Positions 56,322-64,000 of a DNA stretch of 64,000 nt are shown piece by piece. Origin of the DNA: Ignavibacteria bacterium. GTDB lineage: Bacteria > Bacteroidota > Ignavibacteria > Tepidaquicellales > OLB5. The notes under the pieces were generated by a model that was not told where the DNA came from, made no database searches, and saw only the letters and a program-made list of their open reading frames with translations. A program made the position numbers and the translations under genes. Location: contig JADZAP010000006.1 of NCBI GenBank assembly GCA_020852705.1, positions 1 through 64,000 on the forward strand, read 5' to 3'. Position 1 is the first letter of the stretch; each line of letters starts with the position of its first letter.

Positions 56322-58247
56322 ATGAAAAAAATCCTGTTACTATTAATCATTTTAAACTGTAGTGTATTTACCCAAGGTGGTTGGGAAATACTTATTAACA
56401 ATTACACAACACATAATAATACAATAAATGTGAAAATTTATCCTGTAAGTATGATATTTAATGGTGTAGATGGCTATAACTTATTGGCACATCGTAAGAA
56501 TTTAAGTAATATCTGGCAATATTACTATTTAAGTGGCGTAGCATGGGACCCTGACGAACCAAATCCATCTTTGCGTAAGAAAACTTTTTACACTTTAAAT
56601 CAAGGTGAAGAAATTTCACTTAATGCTGATGAGGATATTTCCGGAAATGAATGTGATTTAGGCTTCGGATTGGGAAAATACCGAGTTGATGTTTGGTGGA
56701 ATAATAATATTTTGACACAACCGCCGGATGAGTCTTTTACTATTGAGTATGATGCAGGTTATCTTCCGTTATCTGGAAATTTTTCTGCTGATTTGAGTAT
56801 ATGGTTTATAGATAATACAAATTTACCAAACAATGAAGATCCAAGGATGGTATTTCATTGGCTGCCTACTGACACACAAAGTGTAAGGGTTTGCAATTAC
56901 AAAATCGAAGCCTGGAATCAATACGAAAATGGGGTGAGACTGAAAGAGTTTGGAAATTTTCATTATGGAAATGGAACAACACTAACACCTAATAATTATA
57001 CAATTATTCCTCAAGATCCAAGAAGGGATTGTGTAAATGAAATATATCCACAATATAGTACACAAAATCATCTATTTAACTTTGCATATACAATAAACTA
57101 TATAGACTATTATAGTCCGTCTAATATTGGAGTTTTGACATTAAATCTAACAATTGAGAAGGATGTTTCAACTCCTGATATCTTAACGTATCAAATGGGA
57201 TATCCGGAATATCCTTGTGTTCTGCCCTCACCTATTGTAATTACTGAGGAAGCAACTTTAAAATTGGCTAAAGGCAATAATAATACTGAAAGAATTTTAA
57301 ACTTCCGTCAATATACTGATTATAATGACGGCACTGATCTACTGATAAATACTAACGGTACTTTTTTGATGGAATCTTCACCAAATAATCCTTCCCAGAG
57401 AACAAGAGTAATTTTAAACAGGTATTGCAATGTCGAAGTTTCACAAAACGGGTGGTTAACAATGGGAAGTAACTCTGTAATAACAATGAACAGCGGTTCT
57501 TCTATGTACTGGTTTCCCAATTCACATATTTACGGTACCGGTAATTTAAGTTCAGTTTCAAAGATAGAAATAAAAACAGGAGCGATAATCAGAAATTGCG
57601 GAGCTGTAATTCATGAACCATTAAACAGGAGCATAGAAGGAGGTGAGTACAAATTACTTGATCCATTAACATGCTGGTCGCAGAATGGACCATTAAGTAT
57701 TGAGCATATTATCGACAGTGGAGGTTCAATCAACATTACCCAGGAAGGAATATTATCTATTGAAAAAAACTGCAAATTGATCTTTGATGGTACTGAAAGC
57801 CATTTATCTGCCGAACCAGGCACGAGCATAATTCTTGGTGCGGGTGCAAGTATAGAGTTCCGCAATGGCGCATATCTTGATGCAGACGGCTGCACATTTA
57901 CTTCGATAAATTCAGGTGAGATATGGCAGGGGATAGTTCTTGACGAAGCAGGTTCACAGTCAAATATTCGGAATTGTACTTTTAATGATGCAGCAGCTTC
58001 GATTGAAGTTTCTAATTCCGTTTGCAGCATAACCGGCAATACATTTAATATCTCCAATGACCCAAGCTGTCATTATGGTATCAATGCAATAAATGAAACA
58101 AATATCACAATCAAGGTATATGATATACTCGGTAACGAGGTATTCAGCTTCAACGAATACAAACTTGCAGGAAGCTATGAAGTAAGGTTTGACGGCACTA
58201 ATCTGGCGAGCGGAATGTATTTATACTCATTGGAAGCTAATGGATAA
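56322..58247 (+). pseudogene. Exported beta-helix protein with damaged T9SS sorting domain
   Basis: A 641-residue frame with a signal peptide (ILLLLIILNCSVFTQ), an N-terminal beta domain, and a right-handed beta-helix-like region (about 390-600: repeats such as GTSIILGAGASIEFRNGAYL, NIRNCTFNDAAASIEVSNS). The sorting domain is defective. The NPFNP segment is absent: GINAINETN runs straight into ITIKVYDILGNEVFSF. A TAA at 58245-58247 comes 11 codons before the expected end, with KDVKKMVLVK in frame behind it, then TAG. An internal deletion and a nonsense change together explain this. Secretion by T9SS is probably lost. Confidence 0.75.
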
Positions 58248-58410
58248 AAGGATGTGAAGAAGATGGTTCTGGTAAAATAGCGAAACAGCTCTAAAACCAG
58301 CAATTTTAAAGCATCCCTATGTAAACGGAGGGCTTTATTGTTTGGATTTAAACTGACTAACGGCTTTAATTTAAAACAATTAACTTTACAGTTTACCATA
58401 TTTCGTTTCA

Positions 58411-58441
58411 TTGACAATAATTAAAAAAACCGCTATATTTG
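58411..58441 (+). promoter_or_regulatory. Bacteroidota-type promoter upstream of rplB
   Basis: TTG (58411-58413, in TTGACA) is followed after exactly 20 nt by TATATTTG (58434-58441). The layout is the same as at the rpsL promoter. The predicted leader to the rplB ATG is about 80 nt. It explains how the displaced half of the S10 operon is transcribed. Confidence 0.78.
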
Positions 58442-58529
58442 TCTTCTGTACCTAGAAAATTTAATCGTTTTTTGCAATTTTCAGTTATTTTTTAAAAATT
58501 AGACACAATCTGATCAGGATTATATTGTA

Positions 58530-59354
58530 ATGGCATTAAAAAAATTAAAACCAATGACACCGGCAACAAGGTTCTACACAATTTCTTCATTTGAAGAAAT
58601 TACAAAGAGCACACCGGAAAAATCATTATTAAAACCTTTAAAAAAATCAGGCGGAAGAAATAATACCGGCAGAATTACTTCAAGACGCAGGGGCGGCGGA
58701 CATAAAAGAATGTACCGCGTTGTTGATTTTAAAAGAGAAAAGACCGGCATTGAAGGAAAAGTAGAAGCTATTGAATATGATCCAAACCGTTCTGCTAGAA
58801 TTGCATTAGTAAAATATTCAGATGGTGAAATTACTTATATCATCGCACCCGATAATTTGAAAGTCGGTACAACTATTTCCTCAGGAGTTGATGCCGATAT
58901 AGTTGCAGGAAACACATTACCCCTTGCCAATATACCGCTTGGAACATTTATTCATAATGTTGAGCTTAAACCCGGTAAAGGCGGTCAGCTTGCACGCAGT
59001 GCCGGAAGCAGCTGTATTGTAGTTGCTAAAGATGAAAAGTATTCACAGGTAAAATTACCTTCCGGCGAAGTTAGAATGATTCTTAACTTATGCAAAGCAA
59101 CTGTTGGTGTTGTCAGCAATCTTGAACATGAAAATCTTTCGCTTGGAAAAGCGGGAAGATCAAGATGGCTTGGCAGAAGACCTAAAGTAAGAGGTGTTGC
59201 TATGAACCCGATTGATCACCCGATGGGTGGCGGTGAAGGTAAAACATCCGGCGGCGGGCATCCGGTGAGTCCTTGGGGTTTGCCTGCAAAAGGTTATAAA
59301 ACCAGAAAGAAAAAGAACAGATCAAATAAATTCATAGTTAAGAGAAGAAAATAA
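58530..59354 (+). CDS. rplB: 50S ribosomal protein L2
   Basis: A 274-residue protein: [40 protein letters not shown], and the conserved C-terminal block [22 protein letters not shown] with the His important for peptidyl transfer. Complete and of normal length. It is the first gene of the second ribosomal block, after its own promoter, and 25 kb from rplW. Confidence 0.98.
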   Translation: MALKKLKPMTPATRFYTISSFEEITKSTPEKSLLKPLKKSGGRNNTGRITSRRRGGGHKRMYRVVDFKREKTGIEGKVEAIEYDPNRSARIALVKYSDGEITYIIAPDNLKVGTTISSGVDADIVAGNTLPLANIPLGTFIHNVELKPGKGGQLARSAGSSCIVVAKDEKYSQVKLPSGEVRMILNLCKATVGVVSNLEHENLSLGKAGRSRWLGRRPKVRGVAMNPIDHPMGGGEGKTSGGGHPVSPWGLPAKGYKTRKKKNRSNKFIVKRRK

Positions 59355-59426
59355 CTGATCTGAAGTAAGAATAAAAATAAATTTAAAGTATAATATACAT
59401 AAAGAATTATAGAGAGTATTATATAA

Positions 59427-59702
59427 ATGCCAAGATCACTTAAAAAAGGACCATTCATAGACCCAAAACTTTTAAAAAGAGTTGAAGATCTAAATAAAGC
59501 TAACCAGAAAAAAGTATTAAAAACATGGTCAAGGTCAACAACTATCACACCTGATTTTGTTGGTCATACTTTTGCCGTTCATAACGGCAATAAATTTGTC
59601 CCTGTTTTTGTTTCAGAAAATATGGTTGGTCACAAACTTGGTGAGTTCTCTCCAACCAGAATCTTCAGGACACACTCAGGCAACAGAAAAGACGAAAAAT
59701 AA
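59427..59702 (+). CDS. rpsS: 30S ribosomal protein S19
   Basis: A 91-residue protein, [20 protein letters not shown], with [20 protein letters not shown] and [17 protein letters not shown]. It binds 16S rRNA in the 30S head with S13. It follows rplB at 72 bp, the normal order. Confidence 0.98.
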   Translation: MPRSLKKGPFIDPKLLKRVEDLNKANQKKVLKTWSRSTTITPDFVGHTFAVHNGNKFVPVFVSENMVGHKLGEFSPTRIFRTHSGNRKDEK

Positions 59703-59784
59703 TTCTGACTGAATTAAATAATTCGGTTAAAAATTATCACATTTAATTTAGAGAAATAGAAATAATATCAGGTAAGTAAATATA

Positions 59785-60135
59785 ATGGAAGCAAGAGCAG
59801 TAAAAAGATATATTCAAAGTTCACCAAGAAAAATGAGACTTGTTGTTGATCTCATAAGAGGAAAAGCTATAAACGATGCTTTGAACATTCTTCATTTTTC
59901 GCCTAAGCATGGCTCAAAAGTAGTTGAAATGACATTAAGGTCAGCAATTTCAAACCTTACAAACAAGGTTGATTCAGGCAGAATAGATGAAAAAGATGTT
60001 TATGTTAAAACAGTTTATGTAAATGGCGGACCTGTTTTAAAAAGAATGCTTCCTGCTCCGCAGGGAAGAGCGTACAGAGTTAGAAAACGCTCTAATCATT
60101 TGACAATTGTTGTTGCTGAAAAAGAAAGTAAATAA
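59785..60135 (+). CDS. rplV: 50S ribosomal protein L22
   Basis: A 116-residue protein, MEARAVKRYIQSSPRKMRLV, with LIRGKAINDALNILHFSPK. The beta-hairpin that reaches into the exit tunnel is complete (KRMLPAPQGRAYRVRKRSNH). Normal length. Confidence 0.98.
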   Translation: MEARAVKRYIQSSPRKMRLVVDLIRGKAINDALNILHFSPKHGSKVVEMTLRSAISNLTNKVDSGRIDEKDVYVKTVYVNGGPVLKRMLPAPQGRAYRVRKRSNHLTIVVAEKESK

Positions 60136-60173
60136 AAATATAAACCAATATTTATAGTTAAAGGGAGATTTAT

Positions 60174-60806
60174 TTGGGACAAAAGACACATCCGGTAGGT
60201 TTTAGAGTTGGGGTCATTAACGGCTGGGATTCAAGCTGGTATGACGATAAAAGTTTTGCATCAAAACTGATGGAAGATAATATGATACGCGGATATATCA
60301 GAAAAAGATTTGATAATGCCGGTATTTCAAAAATTGAGGTTGAAAGAACTCCCAAAAAAATTACACTTACCATACATACTTCGCGTCCCGGTTATGTAAT
60401 AGGTAAAAGCGGTAAAGAAATTACACATCTTGAAGGTGAATTAAAAAAAGTTACAAATAAAGATATTAAAGTTCTTGTAACAGAAATAAAAAAACCTGAA
60501 TTAGATGCATATCTTGTTGCTGAAACAATTGCTAATCAGATTTCAAACAGGGTATCGTACCGCAGAGCAATTAAAACTGCAATGGCATCAAGCATGAGAA
60601 TGGGTGCAGAAGGAATTAAAGTTTATGTTGGCGGCAGACTTAATGGTGCTGAAATTGCAAGGGCTGAACAGTTTAAAGATGGCAGAATTCCCCTGCAGAC
60701 CTTACGGGCTAATATAGATTATGCAAGTCTTGCAGCTCATACTATTTACGGAAAGATTGGTGTAAAAGTTTGGATTTGTATTGGCGATAAGCTGATAAGA
60801 AAATAA
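60174..60806 (+). CDS. rpsC: 30S ribosomal protein S3
   Basis: A 210-residue protein with a TTG start ([19 protein letters not shown]). The KH domain has [13 protein letters not shown], and the C-terminal half holds [20 protein letters not shown] and [25 protein letters not shown] precedes the start. Part of the mRNA entry site. Normal length. Confidence 0.98.
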   Translation: MGQKTHPVGFRVGVINGWDSSWYDDKSFASKLMEDNMIRGYIRKRFDNAGISKIEVERTPKKITLTIHTSRPGYVIGKSGKEITHLEGELKKVTNKDIKVLVTEIKKPELDAYLVAETIANQISNRVSYRRAIKTAMASSMRMGAEGIKVYVGGRLNGAEIARAEQFKDGRIPLQTLRANIDYASLAAHTIYGKIGVKVWICIGDKLIRK

Positions 60807-60850
60807 TTTAAAAAGAATTTTAGAATTATTCTGTTTAGGAGAGTGTTTCT

Positions 60851-61273
60851 ATGGCATTAATGCCAAAAAGAGTTAAGTTCAGAAAAGCACACAGAGGGAG
60901 AAGAGCCGGAAAGGCAACTCGCGGCTATACAATTTCCTTCGGAAATTTTGGGCTCAAAGCTATGGAGCCGGCGTGGATTACTCAGCGGCAGATTGAAGCC
61001 GCAAGGGTTGCCATTACAAGAGAAATGAAGCGTGACGGTAAAGTATGGATAAGAATATTTCCCGATAAACCGTTCACTAAAAAACCTCTTGAAACACGTA
61101 TGGGTAAAGGAAAAGGTGCTCCGGAATACTGGGTAGCAGTTGTAAAACCCGGGACTATTATGTTTGAAGTTGGCGGTGTAACTAAAAAAGTTGCAGAAGA
61201 TGCAATTAGACTTGCTGCTCACAAACTTCCGGTTAAAACTAAGTTTGTAGTAAGACACGATTATTCAGAATAA
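60851..61273 (+). CDS. rplP: 50S ribosomal protein L16
   Basis: A 140-residue protein, [20 protein letters not shown], with [37 protein letters not shown] and [10 protein letters not shown]. It contacts the A-site tRNA. GGAGAG lies at about 7 bp before the ATG. Normal length. Confidence 0.98.
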   Translation: MALMPKRVKFRKAHRGRRAGKATRGYTISFGNFGLKAMEPAWITQRQIEAARVAITREMKRDGKVWIRIFPDKPFTKKPLETRMGKGKGAPEYWVAVVKPGTIMFEVGGVTKKVAEDAIRLAAHKLPVKTKFVVRHDYSE

Positions 61274-61322
61274 CTACTGTTAAATTTAACAGTTTAATAA
61301 GCAATCACAATATTTTTTTATA

Positions 61323-61529
61323 ATGAAATACTACGAAATTAAAACGCTTTCTACGGTAGACCTGATTAACAGACTTAAGGAAGAAAATGAAGGTCTCGAA
61401 AATCTGAGGTTTCAGAAATCAATGGGTCAGTTGGAGAACTTTAAAGGCATAAAGAATACAAAAAAAATTATTGCCAGAATTGAAACAGTTCTTAAAGAAA
61501 GAGAATTATCAGATAAAAAGGATAAATAA
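61323..61529 (+). CDS. rpmC: 50S ribosomal protein L29
   Basis: A 68-residue two-helix protein, MKYYEIKTLSTVDLINRLKE, with LENLRFQKSMGQLENFKGIK. It borders the tunnel exit beside L23. Normal length. rpsQ starts 7 bp downstream. Confidence 0.96.
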   Translation: MKYYEIKTLSTVDLINRLKEENEGLENLRFQKSMGQLENFKGIKNTKKIIARIETVLKERELSDKKDK

Positions 61530-61536
61530 TTAACTA

Positions 61537-61884
61537 ATGAACGAAAATTTAGAACAAGTTAATAATACACCGGATACTTCTTCTGCTGTAAACAGCCCTG
61601 CTGTTAACGGAGAAAACCCTATCAGCGCAGTTAAAAGAGGAAGAAGAAAAACACGTATTGGCAAAGTTGTTAGCAATAAAATGGATAAGAGCATTATAGT
61701 TGCTATTGAAAGAAGGATCATTCATCCTATTTACAAAAAGTATTTCAAGAAAACAACAAAGTTTATGGCTCATGACCAGAATAACATTGCTAATATAGGT
61801 GATATTGTTAAGATCATGGAAACCAGACCTCTTAGTGCAAGAAAAAGGTGGAGACTGGTTGAAGTTATTGAAAAAGTAAAATAA
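61537..61884 (+). CDS. rpsQ: 30S ribosomal protein S17 with N-terminal extension
   Basis: A 115-residue protein. The S17 core begins near residue 34 ([20 protein letters not shown]) and runs through [18 protein letters not shown] and [18 protein letters not shown]. The first 33 residues, rich in Asn, Ser, Pro and acidic residues, are extra: most bacterial S17 proteins are 80-90 residues. No alternative ATG lies nearer the core, so the extension is probably real. Confidence 0.96.
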   Translation: MNENLEQVNNTPDTSSAVNSPAVNGENPISAVKRGRRKTRIGKVVSNKMDKSIIVAIERRIIHPIYKKYFKKTTKFMAHDQNNIANIGDIVKIMETRPLSARKRWRLVEVIEKVK

Positions 61885-61905
61885 TATTATATATAGGATT
61901 ATAAA

Positions 61906-62274
61906 ATGGTTCAGGAAGAAACAAATCTGGTAGTTGCTGATAATTCAGGCGCAAAAAAAGTAAGGTGTATTAGAGTGCTTGGCGGTTCAGACAGAAGATA
62001 TGCCGGAGTAGGCGATTTGATAGTGGTCTCGGTTAAATCAGCAATTCCCGGCGGCAACGTTAAAAAAGGGGAAGTATCAAAAGCTGTAATTGTTAGGACA
62101 AAAAAGGAAACAAGAAGAAAAGACGGCTCATATATAAGGTTTGATGAAAATGCCGCCGTATTAATAAATGCTGAAAATGAGCCTCGCGGAACACGTATTT
62201 TTGGACCTGTTGCAAGAGAGCTTAGAGAAAAACAATTTATGAAGATCATATCATTAGCACCGGAGGTATTGTAA
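61906..62274 (+). CDS. rplN: 50S ribosomal protein L14
   Basis: A 122-residue protein, [20 protein letters not shown], with [20 protein letters not shown] and [20 protein letters not shown]. It contributes to an intersubunit bridge with 16S rRNA. Normal length; the next gene starts 3 bp after its stop. Confidence 0.98.
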   Translation: MVQEETNLVVADNSGAKKVRCIRVLGGSDRRYAGVGDLIVVSVKSAIPGGNVKKGEVSKAVIVRTKKETRRKDGSYIRFDENAAVLINAENEPRGTRIFGPVARELREKQFMKIISLAPEVL

Positions 62275-62277
62275 TAA

Positions 62278-62607
62278 ATGACAAAATTAAAAAAGAACGA
62301 TAAGGTTAAGGTAATTTCGGGTAATCATAAAGGTAAAGAAGGCAAGATTCTTAAGATCTACCGTACAACCAACAGAGCAATAGTAGAAGGTGTAAATATT
62401 ATTAAACGCCACACTCGCCCAAATCAAAAAAACCCACAAGGCGGTATAACACAAAAAGAAGCGCCGATAAATTTATCTAACGTTATGCTTATTGATCCTA
62501 AAGCAGGAGAGCCAACAAGACTGGGAATACAGATTATTGAAGGTGAAAACCGCAGCAATAAAAGGATGAGATACGGCAAAAAAAGCGGCGAAATAATATT
62601 AAGTTAA
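62278..62607 (+). CDS. rplX: 50S ribosomal protein L24
   Basis: A 109-residue protein with a KOW domain: [20 protein letters not shown], then [20 protein letters not shown]. One of the assembly-initiating proteins of the 50S subunit. Normal length for this group. Confidence 0.97.
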   Translation: MTKLKKNDKVKVISGNHKGKEGKILKIYRTTNRAIVEGVNIIKRHTRPNQKNPQGGITQKEAPINLSNVMLIDPKAGEPTRLGIQIIEGENRSNKRMRYGKKSGEIILS

Positions 62608-62633
62608 AAATTATTTATCATCATTATATATAG

Positions 62634-63308
62634 ATGGCAACAGAGAAAAAAGAAAAGAAACAGGCAAAACCAGAAAAAGCCGAAGACCTAAAAGGCAAAA
62701 AAACTTCTAAAAAGTCAGAAGAAAAAGAACATTTTGTTGAGGAAAAAGTACCTGTCAGACTATTTGATATTTACAAAAATGATGTTGTAAAAAAACTTTC
62801 AAATCAGTTTGGATATAAAAATCCTTTCCAGGTTCCAAAACTTAAAAAGATTTCAATTAACGTTGGTTTAGGTGCTGCTACACAGGATCCTAAAATAGTT
62901 GAGGTTATTGCAAAAGAACTTGAAAACATTGTTGGACAAAAACCGATTGTAACCAAAGCAAAAAAATCCGTTTCTAACTTTAAACTTAGAGAAGGAATGA
63001 AAATTGGTGCTAAGGTTACATTAAGAAAAGCCAGAATGTATGAATTTCTTGACAAGCTGATAAATGTTGCAATCCCAAGAATTAGAGATTTCCGCGGAGT
63101 TCCTGATAAGGCATTTGACGGCAATGGAAATTATACACTTGGTGTAAAAGAACACGTTATATTTCCGGAAGTGAATATTGATGCTATTCAAAAACATTTT
63201 GGAATGGATATAACTTTTGTAACTTCAGCACATTCAGATGATGAAGCAAGAGAGCTTTTACGAGCTTTTGGTATGCCCTTTGTTAAAAAAGAAGTAACAC
63301 TTAACTAA
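62634..63308 (+). CDS. rplE: 50S ribosomal protein L5 with lysine-rich N-terminal extension
   Basis: A 224-residue protein; the usual length is about 180. The first 40-45 residues are almost entirely Lys, Glu, Ala and Ser ([20 protein letters not shown]) and precede the normal start region [20 protein letters not shown]. The core is complete: [37 protein letters not shown] and [21 protein letters not shown]5 binds 5S rRNA. The extension probably contacts rRNA. Confidence 0.97.
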   Translation: MATEKKEKKQAKPEKAEDLKGKKTSKKSEEKEHFVEEKVPVRLFDIYKNDVVKKLSNQFGYKNPFQVPKLKKISINVGLGAATQDPKIVEVIAKELENIVGQKPIVTKAKKSVSNFKLREGMKIGAKVTLRKARMYEFLDKLINVAIPRIRDFRGVPDKAFDGNGNYTLGVKEHVIFPEVNIDAIQKHFGMDITFVTSAHSDDEARELLRAFGMPFVKKEVTLN

Positions 63309-63333
63309 CAGTATAAATTTACAGGAGTAAATA

Positions 63334-63603
63334 TTGGCAAAAACATCTCAGATAGCCAGAAATAAAAAAAGACAAAAATTAGTTGAAAAGTATGCTGAAA
63401 AAAGAAAAACTTTAAAAGCTGCCGGTGATTATGATGCTCTTGGAGAGCTTCCAAGAAACAGTAATCCGGTCAGGCTGCATAACAGATGCGCCTTAACCGG
63501 CAGAGCGAGGGGCTTTTACAGGAAATTCGGAATTTCAAGACTTACTTTCAGAAAAATGGCTCTTGAAGGAAAGATTCCCGGCGTAAAAAAATCAAGCTGG
63601 TAA
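63334..63603 (+). CDS. rpsN: 30S ribosomal protein S14 (long, zinc-independent form)
   Basis: An 89-residue protein with a TTG start and AGGAG upstream: [20 protein letters not shown], ending [20 protein letters not shown] and [15 protein letters not shown]. It lacks the CxxC...CxxC zinc site of the short form, so it is the long C-minus type. Confidence 0.97.
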   Translation: MAKTSQIARNKKRQKLVEKYAEKRKTLKAAGDYDALGELPRNSNPVRLHNRCALTGRARGFYRKFGISRLTFRKMALEGKIPGVKKSSW

Positions 63604-63655
63604 TTTATTAACATAAGATATATTTTTTAAATATAGAAAAAATAATTAGTATATA

Positions 63656-64000
63656 ATGTACACAGATCCAATTTCAGATTATTTAACCAGAATCAGGAAC
63701 GCACAAAAGGCAAAAAAGAAATCAGTTGAAATTCCTGCTTCAAAAATGAAGCTAAGAATTACTGAAATACTAAACAAATATGGTTTCATAGGCGATTTTA
63801 ATGTGGCTGAAACAAAAAATAAGCAGGGTAATATTGTTATTAAGCTTAAATATGTTAAAAGCGAAGGAGTAATTTTAGGACTCCAAAGAGTCAGCCGTCC
63901 GGGTATAAGGAAGTATGTTGAAAGTACCGAAATTCCCAAAGTATTAAATGGTCTTGGAATAAACATCATATCAACATCAAAAGGGTTAATGACTGATAAA
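63656..64000 (+). CDS. rpsH: 30S ribosomal protein S8 (3' end beyond the window)
   Basis: The first 115 codons of S8 from ATG 63656: [20 protein letters not shown], with [20 protein letters not shown] and [15 protein letters not shown], up to [11 protein letters not shown]. The frame is open to the last base; only a few residues (the GGE...AYVW end) should be missing. Confidence 0.97.
   Translation, partial: MYTDPISDYLTRIRNAQKAKKKSVEIPASKMKLRITEILNKYGFIGDFNVAETKNKQGNIVIKLKYVKSEGVILGLQRVSRPGIRKYVESTEIPKVLNGLGINIISTSKGLMTDK

Overview
The window looks like a chromosomal piece of an AT-rich member of the Bacteroidota/Ignavibacteria group, and Ignavibacteria-like is my best guess. Four things point there. 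At least six predicted exported proteins carry, or recently carried, a type IX secretion (T9SS) C-terminal domain of the 'NPFNP ... VYDILGREV ... KKMVLVK' type. The primary sigma factor is the short Bacteroidota form. Promoters upstream of rpsL and rplB match TTG-N20-TAnnTTTG. A GWxTD-domain protein is present. No rRNA, CRISPR array, transposase or integrase was seen.

Layout. (1) 1-7.3 kb is an accessory island: a partial unknown gene, a possible uracil-DNA-glycosylase-fold protein and a Cas4-like/DEDD double nuclease (DUF2779) on the minus strand. On the plus strand are a PD-(D/E)XK protein and a tight four-gene run built around an Nmad3 (nucleotide-modification-associated) protein. (2) 7.4-10 kb holds small or hypothetical genes, including a DUF932 protein with a strong Shine-Dalgarno site. 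(3) 10-26 kb is mixed housekeeping and envelope: rpsU, hpt, ftsH, a CTP-dependent lipid kinase-like protein, ychF, a GWxTD protein, a large lamin-tail T9SS cargo, a TMTC-like TPR glycosyltransferase, phoH, msrB and a trypsin-like protease with TPRs. (4) 26.6-33.4 kb is the str/S10 region: rpsL-rpsG-fusA, tRNA-Ile(UAU), tuf, rpsJ-rplC-rplD-rplW. (5) 33.5-58.3 kb is a 25-kb block where rplB would be expected next. It holds the primary sigma factor, an incomplete peptide ABC transporter with an NlpC/P60 lipoprotein, a secreted metalloprotease, clpB split in two by five minus-strand glycan/signalling genes, and a run of T9SS cargo genes, two of them decayed. (6) 58.5-64 kb resumes the S10/spc order: rplB-rpsS-rplV-rpsC-rplP-rpmC-rpsQ-rplN-rplX-rplE-rpsN-rpsH (partial).

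The most notable observations are the Nmad3-centred island as a candidate undescribed DNA-modification or conflict system; the split ClpB disaggregase with apparently no residues lost; the interrupted S10 operon whose displaced half has its own promoter; a true tRNA-Ile with a UAU anticodon; and fresh nonsense/deletion decay in tandem T9SS cargo genes. Family assignments rest on motifs read by eye; no database search was run.
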